Assembly (NCBI RefSeq): GCF_017355835.1
Contig: NZ_JAFEWF010000016.1
Location: 42,531 to 106,530, forward strand
Origin: Desertivirga brevis
GTDB taxonomy: Bacteria; Bacteroidota; Bacteroidia; Sphingobacteriales; Sphingobacteriaceae
Reading direction: 5' to 3'
DNA length: 64,000 bases
Shown here: in pieces, positions 1 to 9,479 of the stretch
Layout: each line of letters opens with the position of its first letter
How positions within the stretch are numbered: position 1 is the stretch's first letter
Position numbers and translations under genes: made by a program
Notes under the pieces: model-generated
The model's input: the letters and a program-made list of their open reading frames with translations, nothing else
Told to the model about the DNA's origin: nothing
Databases searched by the model: none

Positions 1-71
1 TAACCATCAATATTTAATAAGTATTGAATCGTGCTTCAGGCTTCTAGTGTACCCACGCTTTGAAGGATTTG

Positions 72-3000
72 ATGATAGTTAGCCTCCTTTTTATGCATAC
101 TGATTATTTACGAAATATAAGGTTTCTTTACGTATCTCTTCTCGCTGTAATGTTATTTCCTGTGCTTGTTTATTCGCAGGATAACGATTTGAGGTTTAGG
201 AGAGTAACCACAAGAAATGGTTTGTCTCAAAGTAATGTTACGAGTGTTGTAAAGGACAAAAAGGGCTTTTTATGGATTACTACCCGCGATGGACTCAACC
301 GGTTTGATGGTAATGATTTTAAGGTTTATCGTTACAATCCTGAGGAGCCGAATAGCATATCCAGTAATTACCAAAGTAGCCTATATCTAGATAGAAGTGG
401 TCAGCTCTGGATTGGAAGTAATGCAGGCTTGGACCGGTACGATCCTTTGAAGGATAACTTCATTCATTATCCCTATAAGAAGACTCTTCATGTAAAGGCA
501 ATTTACCAGGATTCTAAGAACAGGATGTGGATAGGATCTAAGAGCGGCTTTTTCTTGTTCAATCCAACTAATGGTATTTATAAGGAGTTTCTTCATGCGG
601 ATGGTAATCCTGCCTCCATAGGAGATGATGATATTAATTCCATTACAGGGATTGATAACAAGATTTGGCTAGGAACGGCCAACGCAGGTATTAGTATTTA
701 TGATCCTGAGAAAAATACCTTTACCAACCACCTTTATAATTCATCCGACCCCTCCAGCATAGGAGCGAAAAATGTAAAAAAGATAATTCAGGATAGACGA
801 GGAAATATTTGGGCTGCTACCGAGGGAGGAGGCTTATCCTTATTTAATCCTGCATCAAAATCTTTTAAAAGCCTAAAAAATAGTCCTGGTAATCCAAATT
901 CCATCGGGAGCAATCATCTTATCGCATTAGCCGAAACCAGCGACGGACGCCTATGGATCGGGTCCGAGGCTGAAGGTCTATCTATTTACGATCCAATAGC
1001 AAGAAAATTTTCAGTTTACAAGCACGATCCATATGATAGCCGGACTCTTTCTCATAATACTGTTCGAAATATTTACGAGGATCCAGACGGGACTATTTGG
1101 CTATGTACTAATAGCGGCGGTATTAGTTTCTTAAGTAAGCAGGCAGACATGTTTAAACACTACAAGTCTATAGCCTTAAAAGAAAACAGCCTCAGCAGTA
1201 ATCTTGTAAAATGTGTTCTTAAGGATTCCAGGAATCATGTTTGGGTGGGCACGGAAACAGGTGTTGATGAAATCCTTCCCAACGGAAAGTATAATCATTA
1301 CAAGCTCGGTGGCACTAAAAGTGGCTTAGTAAGTAATAACATCAATGCAATTGCCCAGATCAATAGTGAGGAGATAATGTTCGGAACTCATGACAAGGGA
1401 ATCTGTGTTTTCAACTTTAAAACAGGTAAATGGCGTTCATACTTGCACGAATCAACTAAAAGTAACTCTCTATCAGATAACAGGATCTATTCAATTTTCG
1501 TTGATAGTCGCCAAAACATTTGGATTGGTACATGGATGGGAGGATTGAATCTTTTTGATGCTAAGACGGGAACTTTCAGGGCATATAAGAACAGGCCAGG
1601 AAATAGCAGAACAATTGCTTCAAATGTTATTTATGATATAAAAGAAGATAAAGGAGGCAACTTATGGCTGGGTTCGGATAAGGGTTTACTTTATTTCAAT
1701 ACGCGGAACAATGTATTTCTGCAATACAAACATGAGGCTAAGAACCGGAACTCTCTATCTAATAATCTCATCAATAGCTTATCGGTTGACAGATCGGGGA
1801 ATGTTTGGATTGGAACCGCCGGGGGAGGATTGAACTGTTTAAATCCCAAAACCAGCAAGTTTAAAGTAGTTAGCGAAAAACATGGTTTACCTAACGATAA
1901 TATAAATGCTGTGGAAATAGACAGCAAAGGTGAATTATGGGTAAGTACTAATAAGGGGGTTGCAAAATATAATCCTGCAACAGAAAAGGTTATTTCTTAT
2001 CAGATGAGTGATGGCTTACAGAGTAACGAGTTTCTGAGGGGGGCATCATATAAAGCCGCCGATGGGGAGATTTTTTTTGGTGGAGTAATGGGCTTTAATA
2101 GCTTTTATCCAGACAGGATCATTATAGATACTGTACCTCCAAAGATCGTTTTTACCAATTTATATCTTTACAATAAACCTGTAGCTCCAGGGAAAAACTC
2201 TCCATTGAAAGAGTCGATTTCAGAAGCAAAAGAGGTTAGGTTAGTGCATGATCAAAAATATGTTACTTTCGAATTTTCAGCCCTTGAGTTTTCGTCTAGT
2301 GGCAAAGTTCAGTATGCATATCGATTGGAGGGCTTTGATTCGGGGTGGATTTATTTAGGCAATGAACGTAAAGCTACTTATACAAATTTGCCTCCTGGAG
2401 AGTATTTTTTCTGGGTTAAAGCTACCAATAGCAATGGGTTATGGAATGAAAAAGGAATTTTTATTAAAGTTATTATAGAGCCGGCTTTTTGGGAAGCCTG
2501 GTGGTTCAAAGTATTGATTTTGACCATAGTTGTTGCAGGGGGACTTTATGGAGATAAATATAGGATAAGAAGGATTCGGGAGCAAAGGCAACACCTGGAA
2601 AAGCTTGTAAAAGAGCGAACAGAAGAGATCAATAAGCAGAAAGAAGATCTTGAGCAGCTAAACAGTGAGTTGCAGCATAAATCTGAAGAGCTGCAGGCTC
2701 AGTCAGAAGAACTGCAAAGCCAGTCAGAAGAGCTCCAGAGCCAGTCGGAAGAATTACAGGAAGTTAACCGGGAGCTGCTTTGCCAGAAAGAACAGGAAAA
2801 TCAGGCACGTTTAGAAGCTGAACTCGCACGTCAGGATGCAGAAAAAGCAAATCAGGCAAAAAGTGTGTTCCTGGCAACCATGAGTCACGAGATCAGAACC
2901 CCGATGAATGGCGTTTTGGGAATGACGGCCCTTTTGTGCGAAACAGAGCTTAATGAAGAGCAAAGAGAGTATGCCGATACTATATACAGCAGTGGAGAAG

Positions 3001-4385
3001 CTTTGCTAAATGTTATTAACGATATCCTCGATTTTTCAAAGATCGAATCTGGTAACATGGAGTTAGATCCTCACGATTTCAATTTGAGACAATGTGTTGA
3101 GGAAGTGTTGGATCTGTTTTCCAGTAAGGCTGCTGTAAGTGGTATTGATCTTATTTATCATCTGGATCCCGCTATTCCTTCTATGGTTGTAGCGGATGGG
3201 ATGAGGCTACGGCAGATCCTGATCAACCTGGTTGGTAATGCCATTAAATTTACAAGCCATGGTGAAGTATTCTTAAGCGTAAGCGAAATACAAACAACAG
3301 GACATGGCTTTAGTCTCAAGTTCGATGTAAGGGACACTGGAATTGGAATACCTAAGGAGAAGATAGAATCTTTATTTAAAGCTTTTTCTCAGGTTGACTC
3401 GTCTACAACGAGGAAATATGGAGGGACAGGTCTTGGTCTTGTTATTTGTCAGCGCCTCGTACAACTGATGGGCGGAGATATTACGGTATCAAGTGAGTTT
3501 GGAAAAGGTGCTACCTTCAGCTTTTATATAAGTGCTGAGGCAAGTGCGAAGAGCGATCTGGCAAGTGTTACTTACGATTTGTCTGGTCTTGAAGGCAAAA
3601 AGGTGTTGGTGGTTGACGACAACCAAACGAATCTGAAAATACTTAAAATTCAGATGGAGCAGTGGAAGTTGGTTCCAGAATTAGCTTCCTCTGCAGAACA
3701 TGCTTTGGGTCTACTATCCAGCAGGAAGAAGTACGACCTCGTGATCACCGATATGCAGATGCCGGAGATGGATGGAGTGGATTTGAGTAAGCTTATTAAG
3801 AGAAACCACGCTTCGTTGCCTATCATTCTTTTAAGCTCTATCGGAGATGAGACCAAAAAGAAATATCCTGATCTCTTTGCTTCAATACTTACCAAACCCG
3901 TGAAGCAACAACACCTGTATAAAGTGATCCAGAAGGAACTTTCGTCTGTAGTGGAATTGCCAATAGCTGCGCCTGCTGCACCAAAAGTATTGTCTGAGGA
4001 TTTTGCTTTGAAGTATCCATTCAAAATCCTTGTTGCTGAGGATAACCTGGTAAACCAAAAATTAATAGTTAAAGTGCTTAATAAGCTGGGATATGTACCT
4101 GACCTGGCAGAGAATGGGCGAATTGCTCTCCAAATGCTCGATAAGGAATTTTACGAGATAATCTTAATGGATGTACAGATGCCCGAATTAGATGGATTGG
4201 AGACTACTAGACTTATTCGAAAGAATTATACACGGCAGCCGCAAATAGTGGCGATGACTGCCAATGCTATGGTAGAGGACCGGGAAGAATGCCTTAAAGC
4301 AGGCATGGATCACTATATATCCAAACCTGTAAAGTTGCAGGAGCTTATTAGTTATTTGGAGACTTTATCAACAGAAAAAGCATAG
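72..4385 (+). CDS. Hybrid two-component sensor kinase with periplasmic propeller and two receiver domains
   Basis: This inner-membrane sensor probably reads a periplasmic signal and passes phosphate from a histidine to receiver domains. After an N-terminal hydrophobic signal/anchor come about 650 residues of two-component-regulator propeller repeats (recurring 'D..G.lWigt..gGl...n' blades), a Y_Y_Y domain, one membrane segment near residue 830, and a coiled coil with four 7-residue 'SEELQ.Q'-type repeats. The HisKA H-box is SHEIRTP (His near 939). The HATPase has [17 protein letters not shown] and GGTGLGL. Two REC domains follow, with phospho-Asp near 1226 (VITDMQMP) and 1366 (LMDVQMP). Many Bacteroidota propeller kinases end in an AraC DNA-binding domain; this one does not, so its output is probably a phosphorelay. 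ATG 72 follows AAGGA by four bases. ATG 93 (cleaner signal peptide) and TTG 60 are alternatives. Confidence 0.93.
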   Translation: MIVSLLFMHTDYLRNIRFLYVSLLAVMLFPVLVYSQDNDLRFRRVTTRNGLSQSNVTSVVKDKKGFLWITTRDGLNRFDGNDFKVYRYNPEEPNSISSNYQSSLYLDRSGQLWIGSNAGLDRYDPLKDNFIHYPYKKTLHVKAIYQDSKNRMWIGSKSGFFLFNPTNGIYKEFLHADGNPASIGDDDINSITGIDNKIWLGTANAGISIYDPEKNTFTNHLYNSSDPSSIGAKNVKKIIQDRRGNIWAATEGGGLSLFNPASKSFKSLKNSPGNPNSIGSNHLIALAETSDGRLWIGSEAEGLSIYDPIARKFSVYKHDPYDSRTLSHNTVRNIYEDPDGTIWLCTNSGGISFLSKQADMFKHYKSIALKENSLSSNLVKCVLKDSRNHVWVGTETGVDEILPNGKYNHYKLGGTKSGLVSNNINAIAQINSEEIMFGTHDKGICVFNFKTGKWRSYLHESTKSNSLSDNRIYSIFVDSRQNIWIGTWMGGLNLFDAKTGTFRAYKNRPGNSRTIASNVIYDIKEDKGGNLWLGSDKGLLYFNTRNNVFLQYKHEAKNRNSLSNNLINSLSVDRSGNVWIGTAGGGLNCLNPKTSKFKVVSEKHGLPNDNINAVEIDSKGELWVSTNKGVAKYNPATEKVISYQMSDGLQSNEFLRGASYKAADGEIFFGGVMGFNSFYPDRIIIDTVPPKIVFTNLYLYNKPVAPGKNSPLKESISEAKEVRLVHDQKYVTFEFSALEFSSSGKVQYAYRLEGFDSGWIYLGNERKATYTNLPPGEYFFWVKATNSNGLWNEKGIFIKVIIEPAFWEAWWFKVLILTIVVAGGLYGDKYRIRRIREQRQHLEKLVKERTEEINKQKEDLEQLNSELQHKSEELQAQSEELQSQSEELQSQSEELQEVNRELLCQKEQENQARLEAELARQDAEKANQAKSVFLATMSHEIRTPMNGVLGMTALLCETELNEEQREYADTIYSSGEALLNVINDILDFSKIESGNMELDPHDFNLRQCVEEVLDLFSSKAAVSGIDLIYHLDPAIPSMVVADGMRLRQILINLVGNAIKFTSHGEVFLSVSEIQTTGHGFSLKFDVRDTGIGIPKEKIESLFKAFSQVDSSTTRKYGGTGLGLVICQRLVQLMGGDITVSSEFGKGATFSFYISAEASAKSDLASVTYDLSGLEGKKVLVVDDNQTNLKILKIQMEQWKLVPELASSAEHALGLLSSRKKYDLVITDMQMPEMDGVDLSKLIKRNHASLPIILLSSIGDETKKKYPDLFASILTKPVKQQHLYKVIQKELSSVVELPIAAPAAPKVLSEDFALKYPFKILVAEDNLVNQKLIVKVLNKLGYVPDLAENGRIALQMLDKEFYEIILMDVQMPELDGLETTRLIRKNYTRQPQIVAMTANAMVEDREECLKAGMDHYISKPVKLQELISYLETLSTEKA

Positions 4386-4455
4386 TAGATCTTAGAGCGT
4401 GTGCAGGTCTTAGCATTAACCTTGAGCACATGCTCTGATCATTTAAAAATCTTAC

Positions 4456-4545
4456 TTATTCTTCGTCTTTCCTAATCGGGGCGTTTATAATCTCATAAGC
4501 CATCCAGGCAAATATGATAAGGAATACTATCAGCACTAATACCAT
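4456..4545 (-). CDS. 29-residue single-span membrane peptide
   Basis: A 29-codon frame reads MVLVLIVFLIIFAW followed by MAYEII and a charged tail ending RKDEE. The first 18 or so residues are a plain transmembrane helix, with the charged tail predicted in the cytosol. A purine-rich AGAAAGAGAA lies just upstream of the ATG. It occupies the gap between the sensor kinase and the tRNA-Cys unit. I do not recognise a family. Its composition and ribosome site make it more than a chance frame, but no homology could be tested. Confidence 0.45.
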   Translation of the reverse strand: MVLVLIVFLIIFAWMAYEIINAPIRKDEE

Positions 4546-4647
4546 TGAATTCTCTTTCTAGTATAAATACGCTTTGGAAGGTAGTTTGGTATAGATGGAG
4601 TATAATAGTTAAAGGAAGAAGGCTTAGAAGAGAAATTGGTTTAAAAT

Positions 4648-4681
4648 AAAAAAGCGCTTTTAATAAAAAAGCGCTTTTTTA
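4648..4681. terminator. Terminator hairpin after the 59-residue gene
   Basis: Two copies of AAAAAGCGCTTTT separated by a short A/T spacer form an inverted repeat with T-runs on both strands. It lies about 20 bases beyond the stop of the minus-strand gene at 4702, so it probably ends the tRNA-Cys transcript. Confidence 0.7.
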
Positions 4682-4701
4682 TATGGTTCGAAAAGCTTTA
4701 A

Positions 4702-4881
4702 TTACTTTGCTTGTGCTTCGATTTGAGCTAAAACAGCATTGTTCTTTGCGATCTGGCTTTTAGCAGATTCTTGAGAACGGCTACCTAATTCAAGGTTACG
4801 ACCTAACTTAAGAAACTGAACCTCCAGGCGCGATACCGTTTTATTCTTTCTGTCTTTTCTTTTTAAACGTGTAACTCCCAT
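4702..4881 (-). CDS. Small basic protein of unknown function, cotranscribed with tRNA-Cys
   Basis: This 59-residue protein begins MGVTRLKRKDRKNKTVSRLE. Its N-terminal half is strongly basic and its C-terminal half is helical and Ala/Gln-rich, ending EAQAK. The frame stays open upstream through the tRNA, but ATG 4881 is the natural start because it falls 25 bases after the tRNA 3' end. No signal peptide, membrane segment or known domain is visible. The basic N-terminus and the shared transcript with a tRNA suggest an RNA- or ribosome-associated protein; that is inference only. Confidence 0.75.
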   Translation of the reverse strand: MGVTRLKRKDRKNKTVSRLEVQFLKLGRNLELGSRSQESAKSQIAKNNAVLAQIEAQAK

Positions 4882-4906
4882 GGTATTCTTTTTAAAATAT
4901 TTACTG

Positions 4907-4977
4907 AGGTCGGAAGCGGATTCGAACCGCTGTAGGAGGTTTTGCAGACCTCTGCCTAGCCACTCGGCCATCCGACC
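4907..4977 (-). tRNA. tRNA-Cys (GCA)
   Basis: The minus strand folds into a standard 71-nt cloverleaf. The acceptor stem is GGTCGGA/TCCGACC with discriminator U, typical of tRNA-Cys. The anticodon stem GAGGT/ACCTC encloses the loop CTGCAAA with anticodon GCA, and the T-loop is GTTCGAATC. The CCA end is not encoded. A matching promoter lies just upstream and a small basic protein gene 25 bases downstream. Confidence 0.97.
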
Positions 4978-4999
4978 ATTTCCTTGTTTTTAAGGAACG

Positions 5000-5030
5000 C
5001 AAAAATAGTAATTTATCTCTTTATGTCAAA
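5000..5030 (-). promoter_or_regulatory. Bacteroidota promoter for tRNA-Cys
   Basis: On the minus strand TTTG (5030-5027), a 19-base spacer and TATTTTTG (5007-5000) match the Bacteroidota -33/-7 consensus exactly. The tRNA starts 23 bases downstream. The promoter overlaps the 3' end of the methyltransferase gene. Confidence 0.75.
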
Positions 5031-5771
5031 TGATTTTCTTCTTATTTCTGAACAAAAAATCGAAGCGGCAATTGCAACATTCAGAGATTCTGCTTTTCCG
5101 AACCTTGGTATAGTCACTGATTCAGTTACTTCCGCTATAATTTGCGTTGAAATCCCCTTGCCTTCGTTACCTAAAATAACAAGTCCCTCTTCTTTAAAAT
5201 TCTTAGTATAAATATTTTCACCGTCTAATAATGCACCGTAAACGGGCAATTTAACCGCTGCCAGAAAGGGCTGCAATTCCAGATAGGTGACCCTTACTCT
5301 AGAAAGGGAACCCATAGTAGCCTGAACTACCTTTGGATTAAAAACATCTACTGTATCATTTGAACAGATTATATCTTCGAACCCGAACCAATCTGCTGTT
5401 CTGATAATTGTACCCATATTGCCCGGATCTTGTATGCCATCTAAAACCAATGAGAATTTCCCTTTAAAACTTTCTGGCACGATAGCCGTTTTTTCTGGGA
5501 TTTCAACCAGAGCGAGAGCATGCTGTGGGGTTGTCAGAGCACTTAGTTTTTTTATTTCGGCATCCGTAACTTCATGAATTTTTACTTTTTGTGTTAATTT
5601 GCTAAACCTTTCGAGGTAGTCCGCAGTGCAATAAATTGAGGATACCGTATAATCAGAATTTAAAAATTCAGTTATTGATTTTACGCCTTCTGCAATAAAG
5701 AGCCCTTGTTCTTTTCTTTGTTTTTTTTGTTGTAATGCATTTACAAAACTAATTTGAGATTTTGAAAGCAT
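5013..5771 (-). CDS. TrmH/SpoU-family RNA 2'-O-methyltransferase
   Basis: This enzyme probably transfers methyl from SAM to a ribose 2'-OH of rRNA or tRNA. The C-terminal SPOUT domain shows its three motifs: 'LDGIQDPGNMGTIIRTADWF', 'ILGNEGKGIS' and 'ESLNVAIAASIF'. The N-terminal 100 residues are the usual substrate-binding region of YsgA/RlmB-like members (signature 'FIAEGVKSI'). Length (252 residues from ATG 5771) is normal. An upstream TTG at 5801 would extend it into the divergent gene and is less likely. Its 5' end overlaps that of the TamL-like gene. The exact target cannot be read from sequence. Confidence 0.9.
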   Translation of the reverse strand: MLSKSQISFVNALQQKKQRKEQGLFIAEGVKSITEFLNSDYTVSSIYCTADYLERFSKLTQKVKIHEVTDAEIKKLSALTTPQHALALVEIPEKTAIVPESFKGKFSLVLDGIQDPGNMGTIIRTADWFGFEDIICSNDTVDVFNPKVVQATMGSLSRVRVTYLELQPFLAAVKLPVYGALLDGENIYTKNFKEEGLVILGNEGKGISTQIIAEVTESVTIPRFGKAESLNVAIAASIFCSEIRRKSFDIKR

Positions 5772-8113
5772 ATTTAAACGTATATAATTTCCTGCTTGCA
5801 AGTATAGCGCTTTTGCTGCTTATCTTTTCTGGTTGTTCACCTACGCGCTATCTAAACGAAAATGAAGCTCTTGTTAGAAGTTCAAAGATAAAGGGAGTAG
5901 ACAACCAATTTACAGAAGAAGCAGGTTTGTATATTCAACAAAGTGTTCGTCCTAATTCGCGTTTAAACCTTGCATTGTATAATCTTTTGAATACTAAGGA
6001 CGGTAAGTATAGAACAGACAGGATTAAAGATATCGGGGAGGCTCCTCATATTCTCGACTCTACTATGGTAGAGATATCGAGAAATGAAATCGAGAAGTTT
6101 CTTTTTAAAAAAGGTTTTTTTAGAGCTAAGGTGAAGGCAGAGGTTGAAGTTCAAAAAAAGAGAGCCTTTGTAACGTTCGTCGCAACGCAAGGTCCCTCTT
6201 ATAAATTGCGGAATTACTCCTATGAAATTCCTGATTCTGCCGTGAAGGATCTGTATTCATCAAGGCGAAGTGCTTTTACCCGGATAAGTGAAGGGATGCG
6301 TTATGATGAAGATTCTCTAAAATATGAAAGCATGCAAGTATTTGATATGCTTAAAAATAACGGCTACTATGATTATGTGCAGCAATACATGCACTGTCTA
6401 TTAGATACCAATATTGGAAATCATTTGGTTGATGTAAACGCTATAATTAATAATCCCCCTAACCGGGACCGGCATTTGGTCTATAATATTTTTAATACGA
6501 ATATTACTGTAAATACCAGTAATGGAGATTCGCTTTCAAGAAAGGGCCCAAAATCTCTGGTTGTAGATTCTCAATATTATTTTAAAGATTATTCTGGCCG
6601 TTTCAGGTTCAAGCCATTTTCAAAATATATCTTCTTCAACAAATTTGATCTCTACGATAACGAAAAACGTGATCTGACCTATAACCGTTTGTACGAGCTG
6701 AACGTCTTTAAAAACATTTCCATAGAATACACGAAACGCAAAGACGACTCAACAAATCTTGATGTTAACATTCTGGCTACTCCTTTAAAAAAAATGAGCA
6801 ATAGGGTGGAGGGCGAGTTCACTTTTAATTCAGGAAGCAGCGGTTTTAACATCGGAAATACCTATTCGAACAGAAATGTTTTCGGAGGAGCAGAACAACT
6901 TGACGTCAAGTTCCGTTACGGCATCTTGCGTGATTGGCGCGATCAGAACAGGTTGTATAACAGGGATTTTCAAATTGGGGCCAATCTTACTTTCCCACGT
7001 CTGCTAGCGCCATTCCGTATTCCTTCTATGGGCCGTTTTGGAATTCCCAGAACAACGATCTCCAGTAGTCTTCAAGTTTCGGATTGGAGTAATGCTCTCT
7101 CGAATAGGCTATTTATAAACTCCATTACTTATAATTGGGCAGAAACACCATTCAGGTTCCATAGTTTAACGCCAATCAATATAGAGTATCGCGATGGGAG
7201 ACTAGATCCTGCCTTTAGAGATACTCTAATAGAGCAGGGAAACCGAATTTACGTTGAAACGAACGACAGGCAGTATATAAATTTAGGAAGCCAGTATAGC
7301 TTCACATTCAATAACATCAAATTGAATAGCTACGAGAACTTTATTTATTTCAGAAATTTTACTGATGTTGGTGGAAATACCCTGGCCCTGCTAGCCAACG
7401 CACTTGACCTTCCTAAGAATGGAGGGGTTCGAACACTTTTCAGATTGCGCTACCTTCAATATGCTAAAACGGAGTTTGATTTAAGATTATATAGAAGTTT
7501 AGGGGGCGAACGCCAATTTATTGCGAGACTTAACCCCGGAGTTGCTTATCCTTACGGAAACATTTCAGATCTTCCCTTCGAGAAGAAATTTTTTGTAGGT
7601 GGGTCTACAAGTATAAGAGCATGGCAAGCGCGAACCCTGGGACCAGGAAATTATAACAGAGCCGTAAGAAGTCAGGAGATTCGCGAACGTTTAACAAACC
7701 TGGATCAATTGGGGGAGATCAAGTTGGAAGGCAACTTCGAATACCGGTTCAAGATGCTCGACAATCTTTTTGGTGCAAAATTAAAAGGGGGGGTGTTTGC
7801 AGATTATGGAAACGTTTGGACTTTCAACAAACTGGGTGATGTTCCTTCCGCCAAAGTTCAGCTTAAACTTAATGAGCTGTTTAATCAGATAGCAATAGGA
7901 ACCGGGGCAGGATTACGTTTCGACCTTGACTACTTTGTATTCCGGTTCGATGTGGGTGTTAAGGTTAAAGATCCTCAGTTTGGAGATGATGATCAGTGGG
8001 TAATCAAGCATCTGTTTAATAACAGAGAATTTAAAGATCAGTATAGACAAACAAACTCACCAGACAGATATGGTTTCCTGCAATATAATTTCGGTATCGG
8101 TTTGCCTTTCTAG
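5762..8113 (+). CDS. TamL-like lipoprotein of the Omp85/BamA family
   Basis: This outer-membrane protein probably works in outer-membrane assembly or envelope homeostasis with a TamB partner, which is not in this window. An N-terminal lipoprotein signal (LLLLIFSGC, lipobox Cys near residue 25) precedes POTRA-like repeats up to about residue 350. A C-terminal 16-strand-type bacterial surface antigen barrel follows, with the conserved 'FFVGGSTSIRAWQARTLGPG' segment and an aromatic end. A lipidated BamA paralogue is what is called TamL in Bacteroidota. No ATG lies near the signal, so TTG 5762 is used. That start overlaps the start of the divergent methyltransferase by ten bases. Length (783 residues) fits the family. 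Confidence 0.87.
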   Translation: MKAYLNVYNFLLASIALLLLIFSGCSPTRYLNENEALVRSSKIKGVDNQFTEEAGLYIQQSVRPNSRLNLALYNLLNTKDGKYRTDRIKDIGEAPHILDSTMVEISRNEIEKFLFKKGFFRAKVKAEVEVQKKRAFVTFVATQGPSYKLRNYSYEIPDSAVKDLYSSRRSAFTRISEGMRYDEDSLKYESMQVFDMLKNNGYYDYVQQYMHCLLDTNIGNHLVDVNAIINNPPNRDRHLVYNIFNTNITVNTSNGDSLSRKGPKSLVVDSQYYFKDYSGRFRFKPFSKYIFFNKFDLYDNEKRDLTYNRLYELNVFKNISIEYTKRKDDSTNLDVNILATPLKKMSNRVEGEFTFNSGSSGFNIGNTYSNRNVFGGAEQLDVKFRYGILRDWRDQNRLYNRDFQIGANLTFPRLLAPFRIPSMGRFGIPRTTISSSLQVSDWSNALSNRLFINSITYNWAETPFRFHSLTPINIEYRDGRLDPAFRDTLIEQGNRIYVETNDRQYINLGSQYSFTFNNIKLNSYENFIYFRNFTDVGGNTLALLANALDLPKNGGVRTLFRLRYLQYAKTEFDLRLYRSLGGERQFIARLNPGVAYPYGNISDLPFEKKFFVGGSTSIRAWQARTLGPGNYNRAVRSQEIRERLTNLDQLGEIKLEGNFEYRFKMLDNLFGAKLKGGVFADYGNVWTFNKLGDVPSAKVQLKLNELFNQIAIGTGAGLRFDLDYFVFRFDVGVKVKDPQFGDDDQWVIKHLFNNREFKDQYRQTNSPDRYGFLQYNFGIGLPF

Positions 8114-8646
8114 AAGAAAAACGATTTTAAACCTTCATATAGGGTCTCGAAGAACGTCGGGAAGCTGAGTCCGTTCTTTGAATTGAAGAAGAACATTGCT
8201 ACAAGAATAATTATTCCGTAGATAAGAAACCTCTTGAACAACCCGGATAATACTACAATAGCAATCGGTATTAACACAAGAAGCTTGAGGTTTATTTTTA
8301 TCGGAGTTAACGAGTCTGCTTTTTTCCATACGTAGTAAAGCCTGGTCACAGAGGTGCTATCATTAATATGTTTTAAATAGATGAATGTCGATTTTTCTAT
8401 CGGTTGCGGTGTGATGGCTACACCCTCGTTAAACCGGAGGTCTTGCTTAAATCCATTGATGTTGAATTGATATCTCCCAGACACTTCCAAGGGAGTTTCA
8501 TTGCTGTCGGTTGCTATTATTGCCAGCTTATCATTTCTCAATAGACTTTCTTTGATAATGAAATTGCTGAGCCTCCCCGGTTCAGCGCACAAAGCAACCA
8601 ATGTCAGACAAAAAGAGAATATAGTAAGGGTAATGGTTTTTTTCAT
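8110..8646 (-). CDS. Signal-peptide membrane protein of unknown function
   Basis: The 178-residue protein has a cleavable signal (MKKTITLTIFSFCLTLVALC), an exported region of about 90 residues with probable beta strands, then two closely spaced membrane segments ('LLVLIPIAIVVLSGLF' and 'FLIYGIIILVAMFFF') and an aromatic C-terminus. I do not recognise a family. It converges on the TamL-like gene, and the two stop codons share the palindrome CTAG at 8110-8113. It seems to be a single-gene unit with about 330 bases of non-coding DNA upstream. Confidence 0.75.
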   Translation of the reverse strand: MKKTITLTIFSFCLTLVALCAEPGRLSNFIIKESLLRNDKLAIIATDSNETPLEVSGRYQFNINGFKQDLRFNEGVAITPQPIEKSTFIYLKHINDSTSVTRLYYVWKKADSLTPIKINLKLLVLIPIAIVVLSGLFKRFLIYGIIILVAMFFFNSKNGLSFPTFFETLYEGLKSFFF

Positions 8647-8975
8647 TAGAGTAATCTGTTTTATTGTATGTAATAATTTTCTGCAAACAAAGCGAAGTTG
8701 TTTCCCCCAGCTAAGATAAAGCTACCTTCAACATCCGCTTTTTTTCTTTTCGTTTGAATGTATTCTTTATAAGGGACTCATTTTGAATTTTGTTCTAATA
8801 AGCTTACCTCGTTTCTCGTGCAAAACGGCACAATAATAAAATAAAAGAATTTCTTTTTGACAGGTTTTAGTTTTCTAAAATGGTCTTCAAACTGGTACTT
8901 CAATATTTTCCTAAATTATAGGACCTTTTTTTGATCTAGCTGTCCTATATTTAATCATTTAGAAATATATGAGGT
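8647..8975. other. Intergenic region between divergent units
   Basis: No convincing gene is seen in this 329-base A/T-rich gap. It must hold the promoters of the membrane protein to its left and the sigma-factor operon to its right. The only strong structure is the spaced inverted repeat at 8917-8949, listed separately. Confidence 0.6.
8917..8949. promoter_or_regulatory. Spaced inverted repeat upstream of the ECF operon
   Basis: TATAGGAC (8917-8924) and GTCCTATA (8942-8949) are perfect 8-base inverted repeats separated by 17 bases. They end about 20 bases before the ATG at 8970 and 27 before the TTG at 8976. The spacing could suit a dimeric regulator or an RNA stem in the leader. Confidence 0.4.
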
Positions 8976-9479
8976 TTGGGAAGAATAAGTGAATCTGTAA
9001 GCATCAGCAGGGCTAGACAAAATACTCTTTTAGGGTTTCTTTTTCTTCAATTTGCAATAGTAGCTTGTAGTAAGGAAACTTTGCAGATGGAGGAGGTGAC
9101 CGTGAAGCCACCTTTAAAAAGTTATAAGGTGACTGCCCGGTTAGATAATAAGCAGTCTGGAACTAGTTCAGAGGCGAAGGGAATCTTTACTGGAAGTTAT
9201 AATGAGAGAACGAAGATCTTAACCTATAAGATCGAGTTTACCGGGATAAATCCCAAATCGATAGAGGTGAAAAAAGGCCCTCGTGGAACGAGTGGATCTT
9301 TGGTATATGAACTCCCCCGGAAAGCTTCAAGCCTTTATGAATCTGGACAAGAGGGACAAAGACTCCTAACAGCCTTACAGGAGAGAGACCTGATTAAGGG
9401 GAACTGGTTCATTATTATTTGTACAGAGAAGTATCCGCTGCAGGAAATTAGAGGTCAAATTACTTTAAAGAGTGAGTGA
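8976..9479 (+). CDS. CHRD-domain lipoprotein
   Basis: This 167-residue lipoprotein has a signal with lipobox FAIVAC (Cys near residue 31). It then carries one CHRD-type domain of about 120 residues: a 'ARLDNKQSGT..EAKGIFTGSYNERTKILTYKIEFTGI' pattern and the closing 'IRGQITL'. CHRD domains are small beta-sandwiches of unclear function. The reading frame has no ATG before the signal, so TTG 8976 is used. The ATG at 8970 opens a different frame that stops after seven codons. The stop overlaps the next gene's ATG (ATGA), so the lipoprotein is probably translated together with the sigma factor. Confidence 0.75.
   Translation: MGRISESVSISRARQNTLLGFLFLQFAIVACSKETLQMEEVTVKPPLKSYKVTARLDNKQSGTSSEAKGIFTGSYNERTKILTYKIEFTGINPKSIEVKKGPRGTSGSLVYELPRKASSLYESGQEGQRLLTALQERDLIKGNWFIIICTEKYPLQEIRGQITLKSE

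Noticed and set aside
2680..2765. Possible tandem DNA repeat or CRISPR-like array
   Set aside because: The 21-base periodicity encodes the SEELQ heptads of a coiled coil inside the sensor kinase and has no spacers. No CRISPR array was seen anywhere.
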